Below the pieces are notes generated by a model. The model ran no database searches. It worked only from the letters and a program-made list of their open reading frames with translations, and was not told where the DNA came from. DNA of 9,880 nucleotides, taken from positions 1-9,880 of the forward strand of contig JBEKZI010000080.1 of the NCBI GenBank assembly GCA_049510055.1. Direction: 5' to 3'. This DNA is from JALHTV01 sp049510055. Lineage in GTDB: Bacteria > Planctomycetota > Phycisphaerae > SM23-33. This document shows positions 1 to 6,388 of the stretch, piece by piece; the first letter of the stretch is position 1, and each line of letters opens with the position of its first letter. Both the position numbers and the translations under genes were made by a program.

Positions 1-1797
1 TGCCTGGCGTTCGCCATCGCCGACGGCGTCCTGCCCAGTAACGAAGGCCGCGGCTACGTCCTGCGGCGCATACTCCGCCGGGCCGCCCGTTACGGCCGGC
101 AATATCTGAAGATCGAAGGCCCGTTCCTGACCAAACTCGTCCCCACCATCGTCGAACTGATGGGCGAGGCATTCCCCGAAATTCGCAGCCGCCAGAAAGC
201 CGTGGTGAACACCATCGCCGAGGAGGAAAAATCCTTCGGCAAGACATTGGACCGCGGCATCGAGCTGTTCCAGCGCCAGGCGAAAAAGCTCCAGGCCGCC
301 GGCCCAAGGCAAAAACTGCTGCCGGGCGACGTGGCCTTCGACCTGTACGCCACCTACGGCTTCCCGGTGGACCTGACGCAGATCATGGCCGGGGAGTTGG
401 GCATGACGGTGGACCTGGCCGGTTACGACAGCGCCATGGCCCATCACCGCGAGTTGAGCGGCTCGGCCGGCAAGTTCAAGGTTACGGCCGTCGCCGGTCT
501 GCCGGCCACGGACGATTCCGCCAAGTACGGCCGCCAGGCCATCCGGGCGAAGGTGCTGGGCTGGGTGGAGGGCGATCAGTTCGTCCAAACGGGGTCGCTG
601 AAGGTCGGCGACGAGGCGGCCATCGTGCTGGACAAAACCAATTTCTACGGCGAGCAGGGCGGGCAGGTGGGCGACGCGGGCGACCTAGTCTGGCCCGGCG
701 GGCGGTTTGCCGTCCGCGACTCTGGCCTCGCCGGCCAATGCGTGCTGCACGCCGGCGTGGTCGAGCAGGGCGAGCTGCACGCCGGGGCGGAAGTCACGGC
801 CGAGGTGGATCCTTCGCGCTTTGACACGATGCGCAACCACACGGCCACGCACCTGTTGAACTGGGCGCTGCGAAAAGTGCTGGGCGAGCACATCCACCAG
901 GCCGGCAGCGAGGTGGGGCCGGACCACTTACGATTCGACTTCACGCACAACCAGGCCGTCCCGGCCGAGCAATTGGCCGAAGTCGAACGTCTGGTGAACC
1001 ATCGGATTCTGGCTGACGAGCCTGTGGTCTCCAAGATCATGCCGCTGGAGCAGGCCAAAAAGATTCCCGGCGTGCGGGCCGTGTTCGGCGAAAAGTATCC
1101 CGACCCGGTCCGCGTCATCGCCACCGGCGGCCAAGACCCACCGGCCAAGGCCGGCGACGAGACGGCGGTGGAGTTCTGCGGCGGCACGCACCTGGAGCGG
1201 ACCAGCCAGGTAGGGCTGTTCAAAATTGTTTCGGAAGAATCCATCGCCAAGGGCGTGCGACGGATCACGGCCCTGACCGGCCCGGCGGCCGTGGCGCACG
1301 TGCAAGAGCTGGACGCGACGGTCCGGGCTATCGGCGCCGTGCTGCGGATCTCCCCGGCGGAGTTGCCGGCCCGAATCGAGGCCATGCAAAAGGAGCTCAA
1401 GGAGCTCCGCAAGAAGCCCGCCAAGGCCGGCGGCGGTGAGCTCCAGGTGGACTCGACGCTGGACAGCCCCCACGGTCCGGTGCTCATCGGCCGGGTGGAC
1501 ACGGCCGATGCGGCCGCGATGCGGCAGGCCTGCGACCGCCATCGCAAAAAGGGCGCCGCGGCGGTGTTCGTCGGCGGCTCCGACGGCGAAAAGGTCACCC
1601 TAATAGCGATGGTCGCTGACGGCTTGGCCAAGGGTGGCACGTGCAGCGCGGCGGAATGGGTCAAGGCCGTCGCCCCGATCGTCGGCGGTTCCGGAGGCGG
1701 CAAGCCCACACTCGCCCAGGCCGGTGGCAAGGACGGCGCCAAGCTCCCCGAGGCCCTGGCGGCCGCGGCGGAGTGGATCCGGGGCCGGCTGGCCTAA
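1..1797 (+). CDS. alaS: Alanyl-tRNA synthetase, C-terminal two thirds (5' end outside window)
   Basis: Attaches alanine to tRNA-Ala in the cytoplasm and clears mischarged Ser/Gly-tRNA. The frame is open from base 1 and gives 598 residues; the family usually has about 870-880, so roughly 280 N-terminal residues (most of the aminoacylation core) lie outside. Window residues 8-24 read DGVLPSNEGRGYVLRRI, a hallmark of the tRNA-recognition part. The editing domain has its zinc/active-site motifs HTATH (residues 280-284) and CGGTH (393-397). Just before CGGTH is a short Pro/Gly-rich insertion (about residues 375-388) that the E. coli protein lacks. The C-terminal DHHA1/C-Ala domain is present, with GGSGGGKP at 562-569 followed by AQAGG. 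The stop TAA is at 1795-1797. Reading an ATG at 160 as the start would cut into conserved sequence, so the gene is taken as open at the left edge. It is followed by a palindromic repeat and then the rpmF promoter region, so it is probably a separate transcription unit. Confidence 0.97.
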   Translation, partial: CLAFAIADGVLPSNEGRGYVLRRILRRAARYGRQYLKIEGPFLTKLVPTIVELMGEAFPEIRSRQKAVVNTIAEEEKSFGKTLDRGIELFQRQAKKLQAAGPRQKLLPGDVAFDLYATYGFPVDLTQIMAGELGMTVDLAGYDSAMAHHRELSGSAGKFKVTAVAGLPATDDSAKYGRQAIRAKVLGWVEGDQFVQTGSLKVGDEAAIVLDKTNFYGEQGGQVGDAGDLVWPGGRFAVRDSGLAGQCVLHAGVVEQGELHAGAEVTAEVDPSRFDTMRNHTATHLLNWALRKVLGEHIHQAGSEVGPDHLRFDFTHNQAVPAEQLAEVERLVNHRILADEPVVSKIMPLEQAKKIPGVRAVFGEKYPDPVRVIATGGQDPPAKAGDETAVEFCGGTHLERTSQVGLFKIVSEESIAKGVRRITALTGPAAVAHVQELDATVRAIGAVLRISPAELPARIEAMQKELKELRKKPAKAGGGELQVDSTLDSPHGPVLIGRVDTADAAAMRQACDRHRKKGAAAVFVGGSDGEKVTLIAMVADGLAKGGTCSAAEWVKAVAPIVGGSGGGKPTLAQAGGKDGAKLPEALAAAAEWIRGRLA

Positions 1798-1808
1798 AAC
1801 CCGTCGCG

Positions 1809-1881
1809 TGGGTGCCACGGCAACGTCGTAAGTTGCCGTGTGCTTCCTGCACGGCTGCACACAACGCAGCCGTGGCACCCA
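1809..1881. repeat. Palindromic two-module element (REP/BIME-like), possible alaS 3' structure
   Basis: Two 32-nt modules in inverted orientation (1809-1840 on plus, 1881-1850 on minus) are separated by 9 nt. Each begins TGGGTGCCACGGC and each folds its last 25 nt into a perfect 9-bp hairpin with a 7-nt loop: 1816-1824 with 1832-1840, and 1850-1858 with 1866-1874. The outer TGGGTGC (1809-1815) pairs with GCACCCA (1875-1881), so the whole can form a 7-bp stem abutting two hairpins, a three-way junction. The outer arms can alternatively pair over 13 bp. The modules match at 25 of 32 positions by my count, and the two differing stem positions are compensated (AAC/GTT in one, TGC/GCA in the other). 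It starts 11 nt after the alaS stop. No clean T-run follows, so it is not a textbook terminator, though it could protect or end the alaS transcript. The structure is seen directly; the REP/BIME assignment is inference. Confidence 0.8.
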
Positions 1882-1901
1882 GCCGGGGGGTCTTATTTTC
1901 C

Positions 1902-1930
1902 TTGACAAAATGACGGTATATTTCTAGTTT
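1902..1930 (+). promoter_or_regulatory. Likely promoter for the rpmF-plsX-fab cluster
   Basis: A perfect -35 consensus TTGACA lies at 1902-1907 in a locally AT-rich patch between the alaS repeat and rpmF. With a 17-nt spacer the -10 would be TAGTTT (1925-1930), which is weak at 3 of 6. A better-looking TATATT lies at 1917-1922 but only 9 nt after TTGACA, too close to be its partner. The remaining leader to the rpmF start is about 80 nt. Within it GGCT(T)GCG (1965-1972) can pair with CGCAGCC (1977-1983) as a 7-bp bulged hairpin of unknown meaning. The -35 is clear; the exact -10 is uncertain. Confidence 0.45.
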
Positions 1931-2015
1931 CCGGCAGAATTACTCCGGCCGGGTGCGAGCATCGGGCTTGCGTCGCCGCAGCCGGCAGGTATGTAACTAT
2001 TTGAGGATATTCGAG

Positions 2016-2198
2016 ATGTTACCAGCCCAAAAAATCAGTAGAGGTCGGACGCGCAGCCGGCGGGCCCATCAGGCCAAGAGGGCAGTCAACCTCGTCGATT
2101 GCCCCCGCTGCAACTCCCCCAAATTGCCGCACGCCGCCTGCGATAATTGCGGGTACGTCCGGCCCGGCCTGAGCTTGGAAGTAAAGAAAGAGGATTAA
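2016..2198 (+). CDS. rpmF: 50S ribosomal protein L32, zinc-binding form
   Basis: Structural protein of the large ribosomal subunit. It has 60 residues, close to the usual 55-60. It has a basic N-terminal part (about residues 6-22, including RRAH at 15-18) typical of L32. A four-cysteine zinc site follows: CPRC (C29, C32) and CDNC (C42, C45), then GYVRPG. The start at ATG 2016 is chosen because GAGGA (2003-2007) sits 8 nt upstream and because L32 begins close to its basic segment. An upstream in-frame ATG at 1953 would add 21 unrelated residues. It heads the lipid cluster, with plsX starting 3 nt after its stop, an arrangement common in bacteria. The DUF177/YceD gene that often precedes rpmF is not here; alaS is the upstream neighbour. 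Confidence 0.93.
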   Translation: MLPAQKISRGRTRSRRAHQAKRAVNLVDCPRCNSPKLPHAACDNCGYVRPGLSLEVKKED

Positions 2199-2201
2199 TC
2201 G

Positions 2202-3218
2202 ATGCGGATCGGCATCGATGCGATGGGTGGCGACAGGGCCCCGGTCGAGGAAGTCAAAGGCGCCCTAGCCGCCCGTCAATTCCTAAAAAGCGGGGACAAG
2301 ATCGTCCTGATCGGTCAGGAAGACCTTATTCGTCAACACTTGGGCGCCGCCGGTCAGTGGTCGGACTTCATTGAGATTCGCCACGCCGACCAGGTCGTCG
2401 GCATGGCGGAGGCGCCCGTGGAGGCGTTGCGGACCAAGCCCAACAGTTCCCTGTCGCTGATGTCGCGAATGCACGCGGCGGGGGAGATCGACGCCTGCAT
2501 TTCCGCGGGCAACACCGGCGCCTGCGTGGCCTCCGCCCAGATGCGCCTGCGGCGGCTTCGGGGCGTGCATCGGCCGGGCATCGCCATCCTGACCCCCACC
2601 TACCACGGCCCGGTGGCCGTCTGCGACGTCGGGGCCAACGTGAACTGCCGGCCGGCGCACCTGCTCCAGTACGGCATCATGGCCTCGGTGTACGTCAAGG
2701 CCGTCTGCGGCGTCAACAACCCTCGCGTGGCCCTGTTGAGCATCGGCGAGGAGGAGGCCAAGGGCAACGAGCTGGTCAAGCAGACCCGACAGCTCATGAA
2801 GGAGGACCCCTGCGTCCACTTCGTCGGCAACGTGGAAGGGCGCGACCTGTTCCGCGGCGTCTGCGACGTGATGATCTGCGAGGGGTTCGTCGGCAACGTG
2901 GTACTGAAGCTCATGGAAGGCATGGCCGAGGGCATCGTCAAGTCGCTGCTGGAGGAGCTTCTGGCGACGATGCCCAACCAGGAAAAGCTCATCCGCCAAG
3001 CCGCCAAGAACATCGCCACCAAATACGACTACAACGAGTACGGCGGCGCCCCGCTGCTGGGCGTGAGCGGCATTTTCATCATCTGCCACGGGGCCAGCAA
3101 CTATCGCGGCATCATGAACGCCGTTCGCGTCGCGAGGGATTTCGCCGCCGGTCACGTCAATGAACAAATCATGGAACTACTCGGCCCGCGCGAGGGAGGC
3201 CAAGACGGCGATGCCTAA
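2202..3218 (+). CDS. plsX: Phosphate acyltransferase PlsX
   Basis: Peripheral membrane enzyme that converts acyl-ACP and phosphate to acyl-phosphate, the acyl donor for PlsY in phosphatidic acid synthesis. The 338 residues match the family length (about 330-355). Family marks in order are the N-terminus IDAMGGD (residues 5-11), ISAGNTGA (100-107), GANVNCRP, LLSIGEE, EGFVGN (227-232) and YGGAPLLGV followed by ICHG near the C-terminus. The start ATG is preceded by AAAGAGGA (2187-2194) at a 7-nt spacing, located inside the end of rpmF, which suggests coupled translation. Its last 8 nt overlap the fabH start. No missing motif or frameshift was seen. Confidence 0.97.
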   Translation: MRIGIDAMGGDRAPVEEVKGALAARQFLKSGDKIVLIGQEDLIRQHLGAAGQWSDFIEIRHADQVVGMAEAPVEALRTKPNSSLSLMSRMHAAGEIDACISAGNTGACVASAQMRLRRLRGVHRPGIAILTPTYHGPVAVCDVGANVNCRPAHLLQYGIMASVYVKAVCGVNNPRVALLSIGEEEAKGNELVKQTRQLMKEDPCVHFVGNVEGRDLFRGVCDVMICEGFVGNVVLKLMEGMAEGIVKSLLEELLATMPNQEKLIRQAAKNIATKYDYNEYGGAPLLGVSGIFIICHGASNYRGIMNAVRVARDFAAGHVNEQIMELLGPREGGQDGDA

Positions 3219-4203
3219 AATCCTCCGAGCAGCCATCACCGGCCTGGGGGCGGCGGTTCCGAAAAAAACGCTGACCAACGCAGACTTGGAAAAGCTCGTC
3301 GACACCAACGACGAGTGGATCACCCAACGGACGGGCATCAAGGAGCGCCGGATCGTCGGGCCGGAGGAATCCACGGCCAGCCTGGCCTCCCAGGCCGCCC
3401 GCGACGCCCTGGCCGACGCCAAGATCGCCGCCGGCGACCTGGACCTGATCCTCTGCGCGACGATCACGCCGGAAATGATCTGCCCCGCCACCGCCTGCCT
3501 CGTTCAGAAGGACCTGGGCGCCACCGACGTCCCCGCCTTCGACATCTCGGCGGCGTGCAGCGGATTTATCTTCGGCCTGACCATCGCCGGAAAGTTCCTG
3601 GAGTCCGGCACGCATCGCCGGGCGCTGGTCATCGGGGCCGAGGCGATGAGCCGCTTCACGGACTACACCGACCGCGGCAGCTGCATCCTGTTCGGCGACG
3701 GCGCCGGGGCGGCCGTGCTGGAAGCCTCCGAGGGTGACCGCCGCGGCGTGCTGTATTCGGTCCTCCACACCGACGGGACGGGATGGGACTTCATTCACAT
3801 CCCCGCCGGCGGCGCCCGCCGCCCGGCCAGCCATCAGACCGTCGACGCCCGCGAGCATTTTTTCAAAATGCGCGGGCGGGACGTGTACAAGTTCGCCGTC
3901 GAGAAAATGCAGTGGCTGCTGGAGGACTGCATGACCCGCTGCCACCTGACGGTCGACGACATCGACCTGGTGATCCCTCACCAGGTGAACCGCCGCATTA
4001 TCGTCTCGGCCACGGAGAAGTTCGGCCTGCCGATGGAGAAGGTGTATATCAACATCGATCGCTACGGCAACACGTCCGCCGCGTCGATCCCGCTGGCGAT
4101 GCACGAGGCCCGTGCGGCCGGCAAGATCGGCCCGGGGTCGCTGGTCGTGCTGGTGGCCTTCGGGGCCGGGCTGACCTGGGCCGGAGCGGTCGTGAGGATG
4201 TAG
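3211..4203 (+). CDS. fabH: 3-oxoacyl-ACP synthase III (KAS III, FabH)
   Basis: Starts fatty acid synthesis in the cytoplasm by condensing an acyl-CoA primer (acetyl-CoA or branched) with malonyl-ACP. It has 330 residues, against about 317 in E. coli. The thiolase-fold catalytic triad is complete: Cys116 in SAACSGF, His257 in PHQVN and Asn287 in YGNTSAAS. The N-terminus MPKILRAAITGLGAAVP is typical of FabH, so ATG 3211 is chosen. An in-frame ATG at 3160 would add 17 residues that lie inside plsX. GGAGG at 3195-3199 is 11 nt upstream, a slightly long spacing. The gene overlaps plsX by 8 nt in another frame, indicating translational coupling. The primer preference cannot be read from the sequence alone. 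Confidence 0.97.
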   Translation: MPKILRAAITGLGAAVPKKTLTNADLEKLVDTNDEWITQRTGIKERRIVGPEESTASLASQAARDALADAKIAAGDLDLILCATITPEMICPATACLVQKDLGATDVPAFDISAACSGFIFGLTIAGKFLESGTHRRALVIGAEAMSRFTDYTDRGSCILFGDGAGAAVLEASEGDRRGVLYSVLHTDGTGWDFIHIPAGGARRPASHQTVDAREHFFKMRGRDVYKFAVEKMQWLLEDCMTRCHLTVDDIDLVIPHQVNRRIIVSATEKFGLPMEKVYINIDRYGNTSAASIPLAMHEARAAGKIGPGSLVVLVAFGAGLTWAGAVVRM

Positions 4204-4241
4204 CATTCGTGGAGGGCTGTTAGACCAACCGGAACAGACGC

Positions 4242-5189
4242 ATGAAGACGGCATTTATTTTTCCAGGCCAGGGCGCCCAGCATGTGGGGATGGGGCGCGA
4301 CCTCTACGAAGTCTCCCCGGCGGCCAAGAGTCTTTTTGACCAGGCCGAGGCGGCCACCGGCCTGCCGTTGACGAAATTGTGTTCCCAGGGCCCGGAGGAG
4401 GAGCTGGCCCGGACCGACATCTCCCAGCCGGCGATCTTTACGGTCTCGGCCGCCCTGCTGAAATGCATGGACGAGCGGCTCAGCCCCCCGCAGCAAGCCA
4501 CCATCGCCCCGGCGTACCTGGCCGGGTTGAGCCTGGGCGAATACACCGCCCTGTACGCCGCCGGGGCCATGGACTTCGCCACGGCGGTGCGGCTGGTCGC
4601 CCGCCGCGGCCAGGCGATGCAGGCAGCCGCCAAGGCAGTCCCTTCCGGCATGGTGAGCGTGCTAGGGCTGGACGAGGCCAAGGCGGCGGAGCTGGCCCGT
4701 TCGGCTGCGGAAGGACAAGTGTTAGTCTGTGCGAACTTCAACGCCCCCGGGCAAGTCGTGCTCTCCGGGTCGCTGGAGGCCTGCCAACGCGCCGCGGCCA
4801 AGGCCGCGGACTTCGGCGCTTCCGGCGCCGTGCCGCTGAAGGTGGCCGGGGCGTTCCACAGCCCCCTGATGCAGCCGGCGGCGGAAGAACTGGCCAAGGC
4901 CCTGGACCAGGCGACGATCACCGAGCTGCAGCGGCCCGTCGTGGCTAACGTTGACGCCGCCTGCTACCGCCGCGCGGCGGACATCCGCGGCAAGCTGCTG
5001 GCCCAACTGGTCTCGCCGGTCCGCTGGCAGCAATCGATGGAGTTCCTGCTGGTAGCGGGCGTGGAGCGGTTCTATGAAATCGGCCCCGGACGGGTGCTGG
5101 CCGGCCTGATGAAAAGGATCAATCGCCGGGCGGAAGTGACTTGCATCAACTCCGTCCAGGCGTTAGAGAAGCTCACCATCCCCTCCTGA
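4242..5189 (+). CDS. fabD: Malonyl-CoA:ACP transacylase (FabD)
   Basis: Moves malonate from CoA to the phosphopantetheine arm of ACP, supplying FabH and FabF. The 315 residues match the family (about 310). The oxyanion-loop motif FPGQGAQ is at residues 7-13, the nucleophile Ser97 in GLSLGE, Arg122 in RRGQAMQ (binds the malonyl carboxylate) and His206 in GAFHSPLM. Ser, Arg and His each keep the E. coli spacing, shifted by 5. The nucleophile elbow has Leu where the usual motif is GHSLGE; this is a neighbour of the serine rather than a catalytic residue. A 38-nt gap follows fabH and only a weak GGAA (4231-4234) precedes the ATG; a better GGAGG (4211-4215) is too far away. fabG follows after 33 nt. 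Confidence 0.96.
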   Translation: MKTAFIFPGQGAQHVGMGRDLYEVSPAAKSLFDQAEAATGLPLTKLCSQGPEEELARTDISQPAIFTVSAALLKCMDERLSPPQQATIAPAYLAGLSLGEYTALYAAGAMDFATAVRLVARRGQAMQAAAKAVPSGMVSVLGLDEAKAAELARSAAEGQVLVCANFNAPGQVVLSGSLEACQRAAAKAADFGASGAVPLKVAGAFHSPLMQPAAEELAKALDQATITELQRPVVANVDAACYRRAADIRGKLLAQLVSPVRWQQSMEFLLVAGVERFYEIGPGRVLAGLMKRINRRAEVTCINSVQALEKLTIPS

Positions 5190-5222
5190 GGGACGCAGAA
5201 GGAGAAGGAGAAAAGGATCGCT

Positions 5223-5963
5223 ATGGCGGACAATGAAAAGGTAGCCGTCGTCACGGGCGCCGCCCGGGGCATTGGCCTGGAAATCACCCGCGAACTGCTG
5301 GCCATGGGCATGACTGTGGTGGCGGTTGACCTGCGCGAGGACCTGCTGGCAGGATTGCCGGCGGCGGTGAACGCCCCGGCGGGCAAGCTCCAGACCCGCG
5401 CGATGGACGTGACGGACAGCTCCGGCTTCACAGCCATGATCGACGACGTGGCTGAAAAGCTGGGCCGGCTGGACGTGCTGGTCAACAACGCCGGCATCAC
5501 CCGCGACGGCCTGCTGCTGCGGATGGACGACAAGGATTGGGAAGGCGTGCTGAAGGTCAACCTGACCAGCGCCTTCATCGGCACACGGGCGGCGGCCAAG
5601 CACATGCTCCACCAGCGGAGCGGCAGCATCATTAATATGTCCAGCTACAGCGGCCTGGAGGGCAACCGCGGCCAGGCCAATTATTCCGCCTCCAAGGCCG
5701 GGCTGCTGGGGCTGACCAAGACCACGGCCAAGGAGCTGGCCAGCAAGAACGTCCGGTGCAACGCCGTCGCCCCGGGCTTCATCAAGACCGAAATGACCGA
5801 CGTGCTGCCCCAGCAGGCTAAGGACATCGCCCTGGAGCAGATCCCCCTGAAGCGATTCGGCATGCCCACCGATGTAGCCAAGGCGGTGGCCTTCCTGGCC
5901 TCCGACGCCTCCAACTACATCACGGGCCAGTGCCTTAGCGTCGATGGAGGAATGCACACTTAA
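5223..5963 (+). CDS. fabG: 3-oxoacyl-ACP reductase (FabG)
   Basis: NADPH-dependent reduction of 3-ketoacyl-ACP to 3-hydroxyacyl-ACP in each elongation round. Classical short-chain dehydrogenase of 246 residues (E. coli 244). The cofactor loop TGAARGIG is at residues 11-18 and NNAG at 88-91. The catalytic Ser141, Tyr154 and Lys158 sit in the NYSASKAG context, with the E. coli spacing shifted by 3. The C-terminus ends in ITGQCLSVDGGMHT, as usual for FabG. A purine-rich leader (AAGGAG 5205-5210, AAGGA 5213-5217) gives a ribosome binding site 5 to 12 nt from the ATG. SDR proteins have many functions, but the position between fabD and acpP fixes the role as FabG. Confidence 0.96.
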   Translation: MADNEKVAVVTGAARGIGLEITRELLAMGMTVVAVDLREDLLAGLPAAVNAPAGKLQTRAMDVTDSSGFTAMIDDVAEKLGRLDVLVNNAGITRDGLLLRMDDKDWEGVLKVNLTSAFIGTRAAAKHMLHQRSGSIINMSSYSGLEGNRGQANYSASKAGLLGLTKTTAKELASKNVRCNAVAPGFIKTEMTDVLPQQAKDIALEQIPLKRFGMPTDVAKAVAFLASDASNYITGQCLSVDGGMHT

Positions 5964-5964
5964 C

Positions 5965-5979
5965 CGCCCCGGCGGGGCG
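5965..5979 (+). other. Short GC hairpin just after fabG
   Basis: CGCCCC (5965-5970) pairs perfectly with GGGGCG (5974-5979) across a 3-nt loop, starting 2 nt after the fabG stop. An A-rich stretch follows instead of a T-run, so it is not an intrinsic terminator. It may pause polymerase or protect the 3' end of the upstream message. Function is inferred only. Confidence 0.4.
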
Positions 5980-5990
5980 AAAAGAGGCCC

Positions 5991-6019
5991 TTGCATGGCT
6001 GGAGGGGCCAAGCTATAGT
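5991..6019 (+). promoter_or_regulatory. Likely internal promoter for acpP
   Basis: TTGCAT (5991-5996) and TATAGT (6014-6019) are separated by exactly 17 nt. The -10 matches the sigma-70 consensus at 5 of 6 positions and the -35 at 3 of 6. It lies in the 117-nt gap between fabG and acpP, and transcription would start near 6025-6027. A separate promoter makes sense because ACP is needed in large excess over the other Fab enzymes. Confidence 0.6.
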
Positions 6020-6022
6020 ACC

Positions 6023-6040
6023 GCGGCCTGAAAAGGCCGC
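6023..6040 (+). other. Hairpin at the predicted 5' end of the acpP transcript
   Basis: GCGGCC (6023-6028) pairs perfectly with GGCCGC (6035-6040) across the loop TGAAAA. It begins 4 nt after the -10 box, so the predicted mRNA would start at or inside this stem. A 5'-terminal stem can slow mRNA decay. The pairing is seen; the role is inferred. Confidence 0.4.
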
Positions 6041-6065
6041 TAGGACCAAAGGACTTGAAACCCTC

Positions 6066-6073
6066 AGGGAGGT
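6066..6073 (+). promoter_or_regulatory. Strong Shine-Dalgarno of acpP, fixes a GTG start
   Basis: AGGGAGGT lies 7 nt before GTG 6081, close to a full anti-Shine-Dalgarno match and stronger than that of the neighbours. It decides the start of acpP against the upstream in-frame TTG at 5991 and fits high ACP output. Confidence 0.8.
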
Positions 6074-6080
6074 CACGAAA

Positions 6081-6326
6081 GTGCCCGACGAAATCGAACA
6101 GAAGGTGATCGAGATAGTGGCCGAGCAGATGAACGTGGATAAGAGCGAAATCACCCGCGAAACCTCGTTCGTCAATGACCTCAACGCCGACTCCCTGGAC
6201 ACCGTCGAGCTGGTCATGGAATTCGAGGACCAGTTCGAACTGAGTATCCCGGACGAGGAAGCGGAGAAGATTCAGACCGTCGGCCAAGCGATCGACTACA
6301 TCAGGGAGCACTCCAACAAGGCCTGA
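6081..6326 (+). CDS. acpP: Acyl carrier protein
   Basis: Small acidic cytoplasmic protein that carries growing acyl chains on a 4'-phosphopantetheine arm. It has 81 residues, within the usual 75-85. The arm attaches to Ser38 in the ADSLD motif (residues 36-40), at the start of helix II, which continues TVELVMEFEDQF with the acidic face recognised by Fab enzymes. The start is GTG 6081, placed by the strong AGGGAGGT site and by the family N-terminus (here PDEIEQKVIEIV after the start). Translating from the in-frame TTG at 5991 would add 30 residues not expected in ACP and would run over the predicted promoter. It is flanked by its own promoter upstream and a long hairpin downstream, both suited to unequal expression relative to fabG and fabF. 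Confidence 0.96.
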   Translation: MPDEIEQKVIEIVAEQMNVDKSEITRETSFVNDLNADSLDTVELVMEFEDQFELSIPDEEAEKIQTVGQAIDYIREHSNKA

Positions 6327-6332
6327 ACCTGA

Positions 6333-6368
6333 GGGGACCCCGACGCGATGCACGGCGTCGGGGACCCC
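6333..6368 (+). other. Long hairpin between acpP and fabF
   Basis: CCCCGACGC (6338-6346) pairs with GCGTCGGGG (6355-6363) over an 8-nt loop. After one A-A mismatch, GGGG (6333-6336) pairs with CCCC (6365-6368), giving 13 pairs in all. It starts 6 nt after the acpP stop and ends before the fabF ribosome binding site (AAGGGA 6374-6379). No T-run follows. It probably acts as a 3' stabiliser or partial attenuator that keeps acpP mRNA above fabF mRNA. The structure is seen directly; the function is inferred. Confidence 0.6.
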
Positions 6369-6388
6369 AATCGAAGGGACCGTTGCAA

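Noticed and set aside
645..1742. 365-residue minus-strand open frame opposite alaS
   Set aside because: It is antisense to the conserved AlaRS editing and C-terminal domains and has no family resemblance, so it is a shadow frame.
1809..1881. tRNA gene, because of the cloverleaf-like three-stem shape
   Set aside because: There is no T-loop GTTCRA, no anticodon-stem geometry and no acceptor end. The length matches by chance and the fold has only two arms plus an outer stem.
1809..1881. CRISPR repeat pair
   Set aside because: The copies are inverted, not direct, there are only two, and there is no array of spacers.
1809..1900. Intrinsic terminator for alaS
   Set aside because: The stems are strong, but the downstream sequence (GCCGGGGGG then TCTTATTTTCC) is not a T-run directly after a stem. 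It was reported as a repeat with possible 3'-end function instead.
1917..1922. TATATT as the -10 partner of TTGACA at 1902
   Set aside because: The spacer would be only 9 nt, too short for a sigma-70 promoter. With a 17-nt spacer its own -35 would be a poor match.
3169..4254. 361-residue minus-strand open frame opposite fabH
   Set aside because: It mirrors fabH, which has its full catalytic triad. The product is Gly/Val/Asp-rich and unrecognisable.
5163..6353. 396-residue minus-strand open frame opposite fabG and acpP
   Set aside because: It lies antisense to two genes with complete family motifs, its composition is low-complexity His/Val/Gly-rich, and it matches no family I recognise. It is a high-GC shadow frame.
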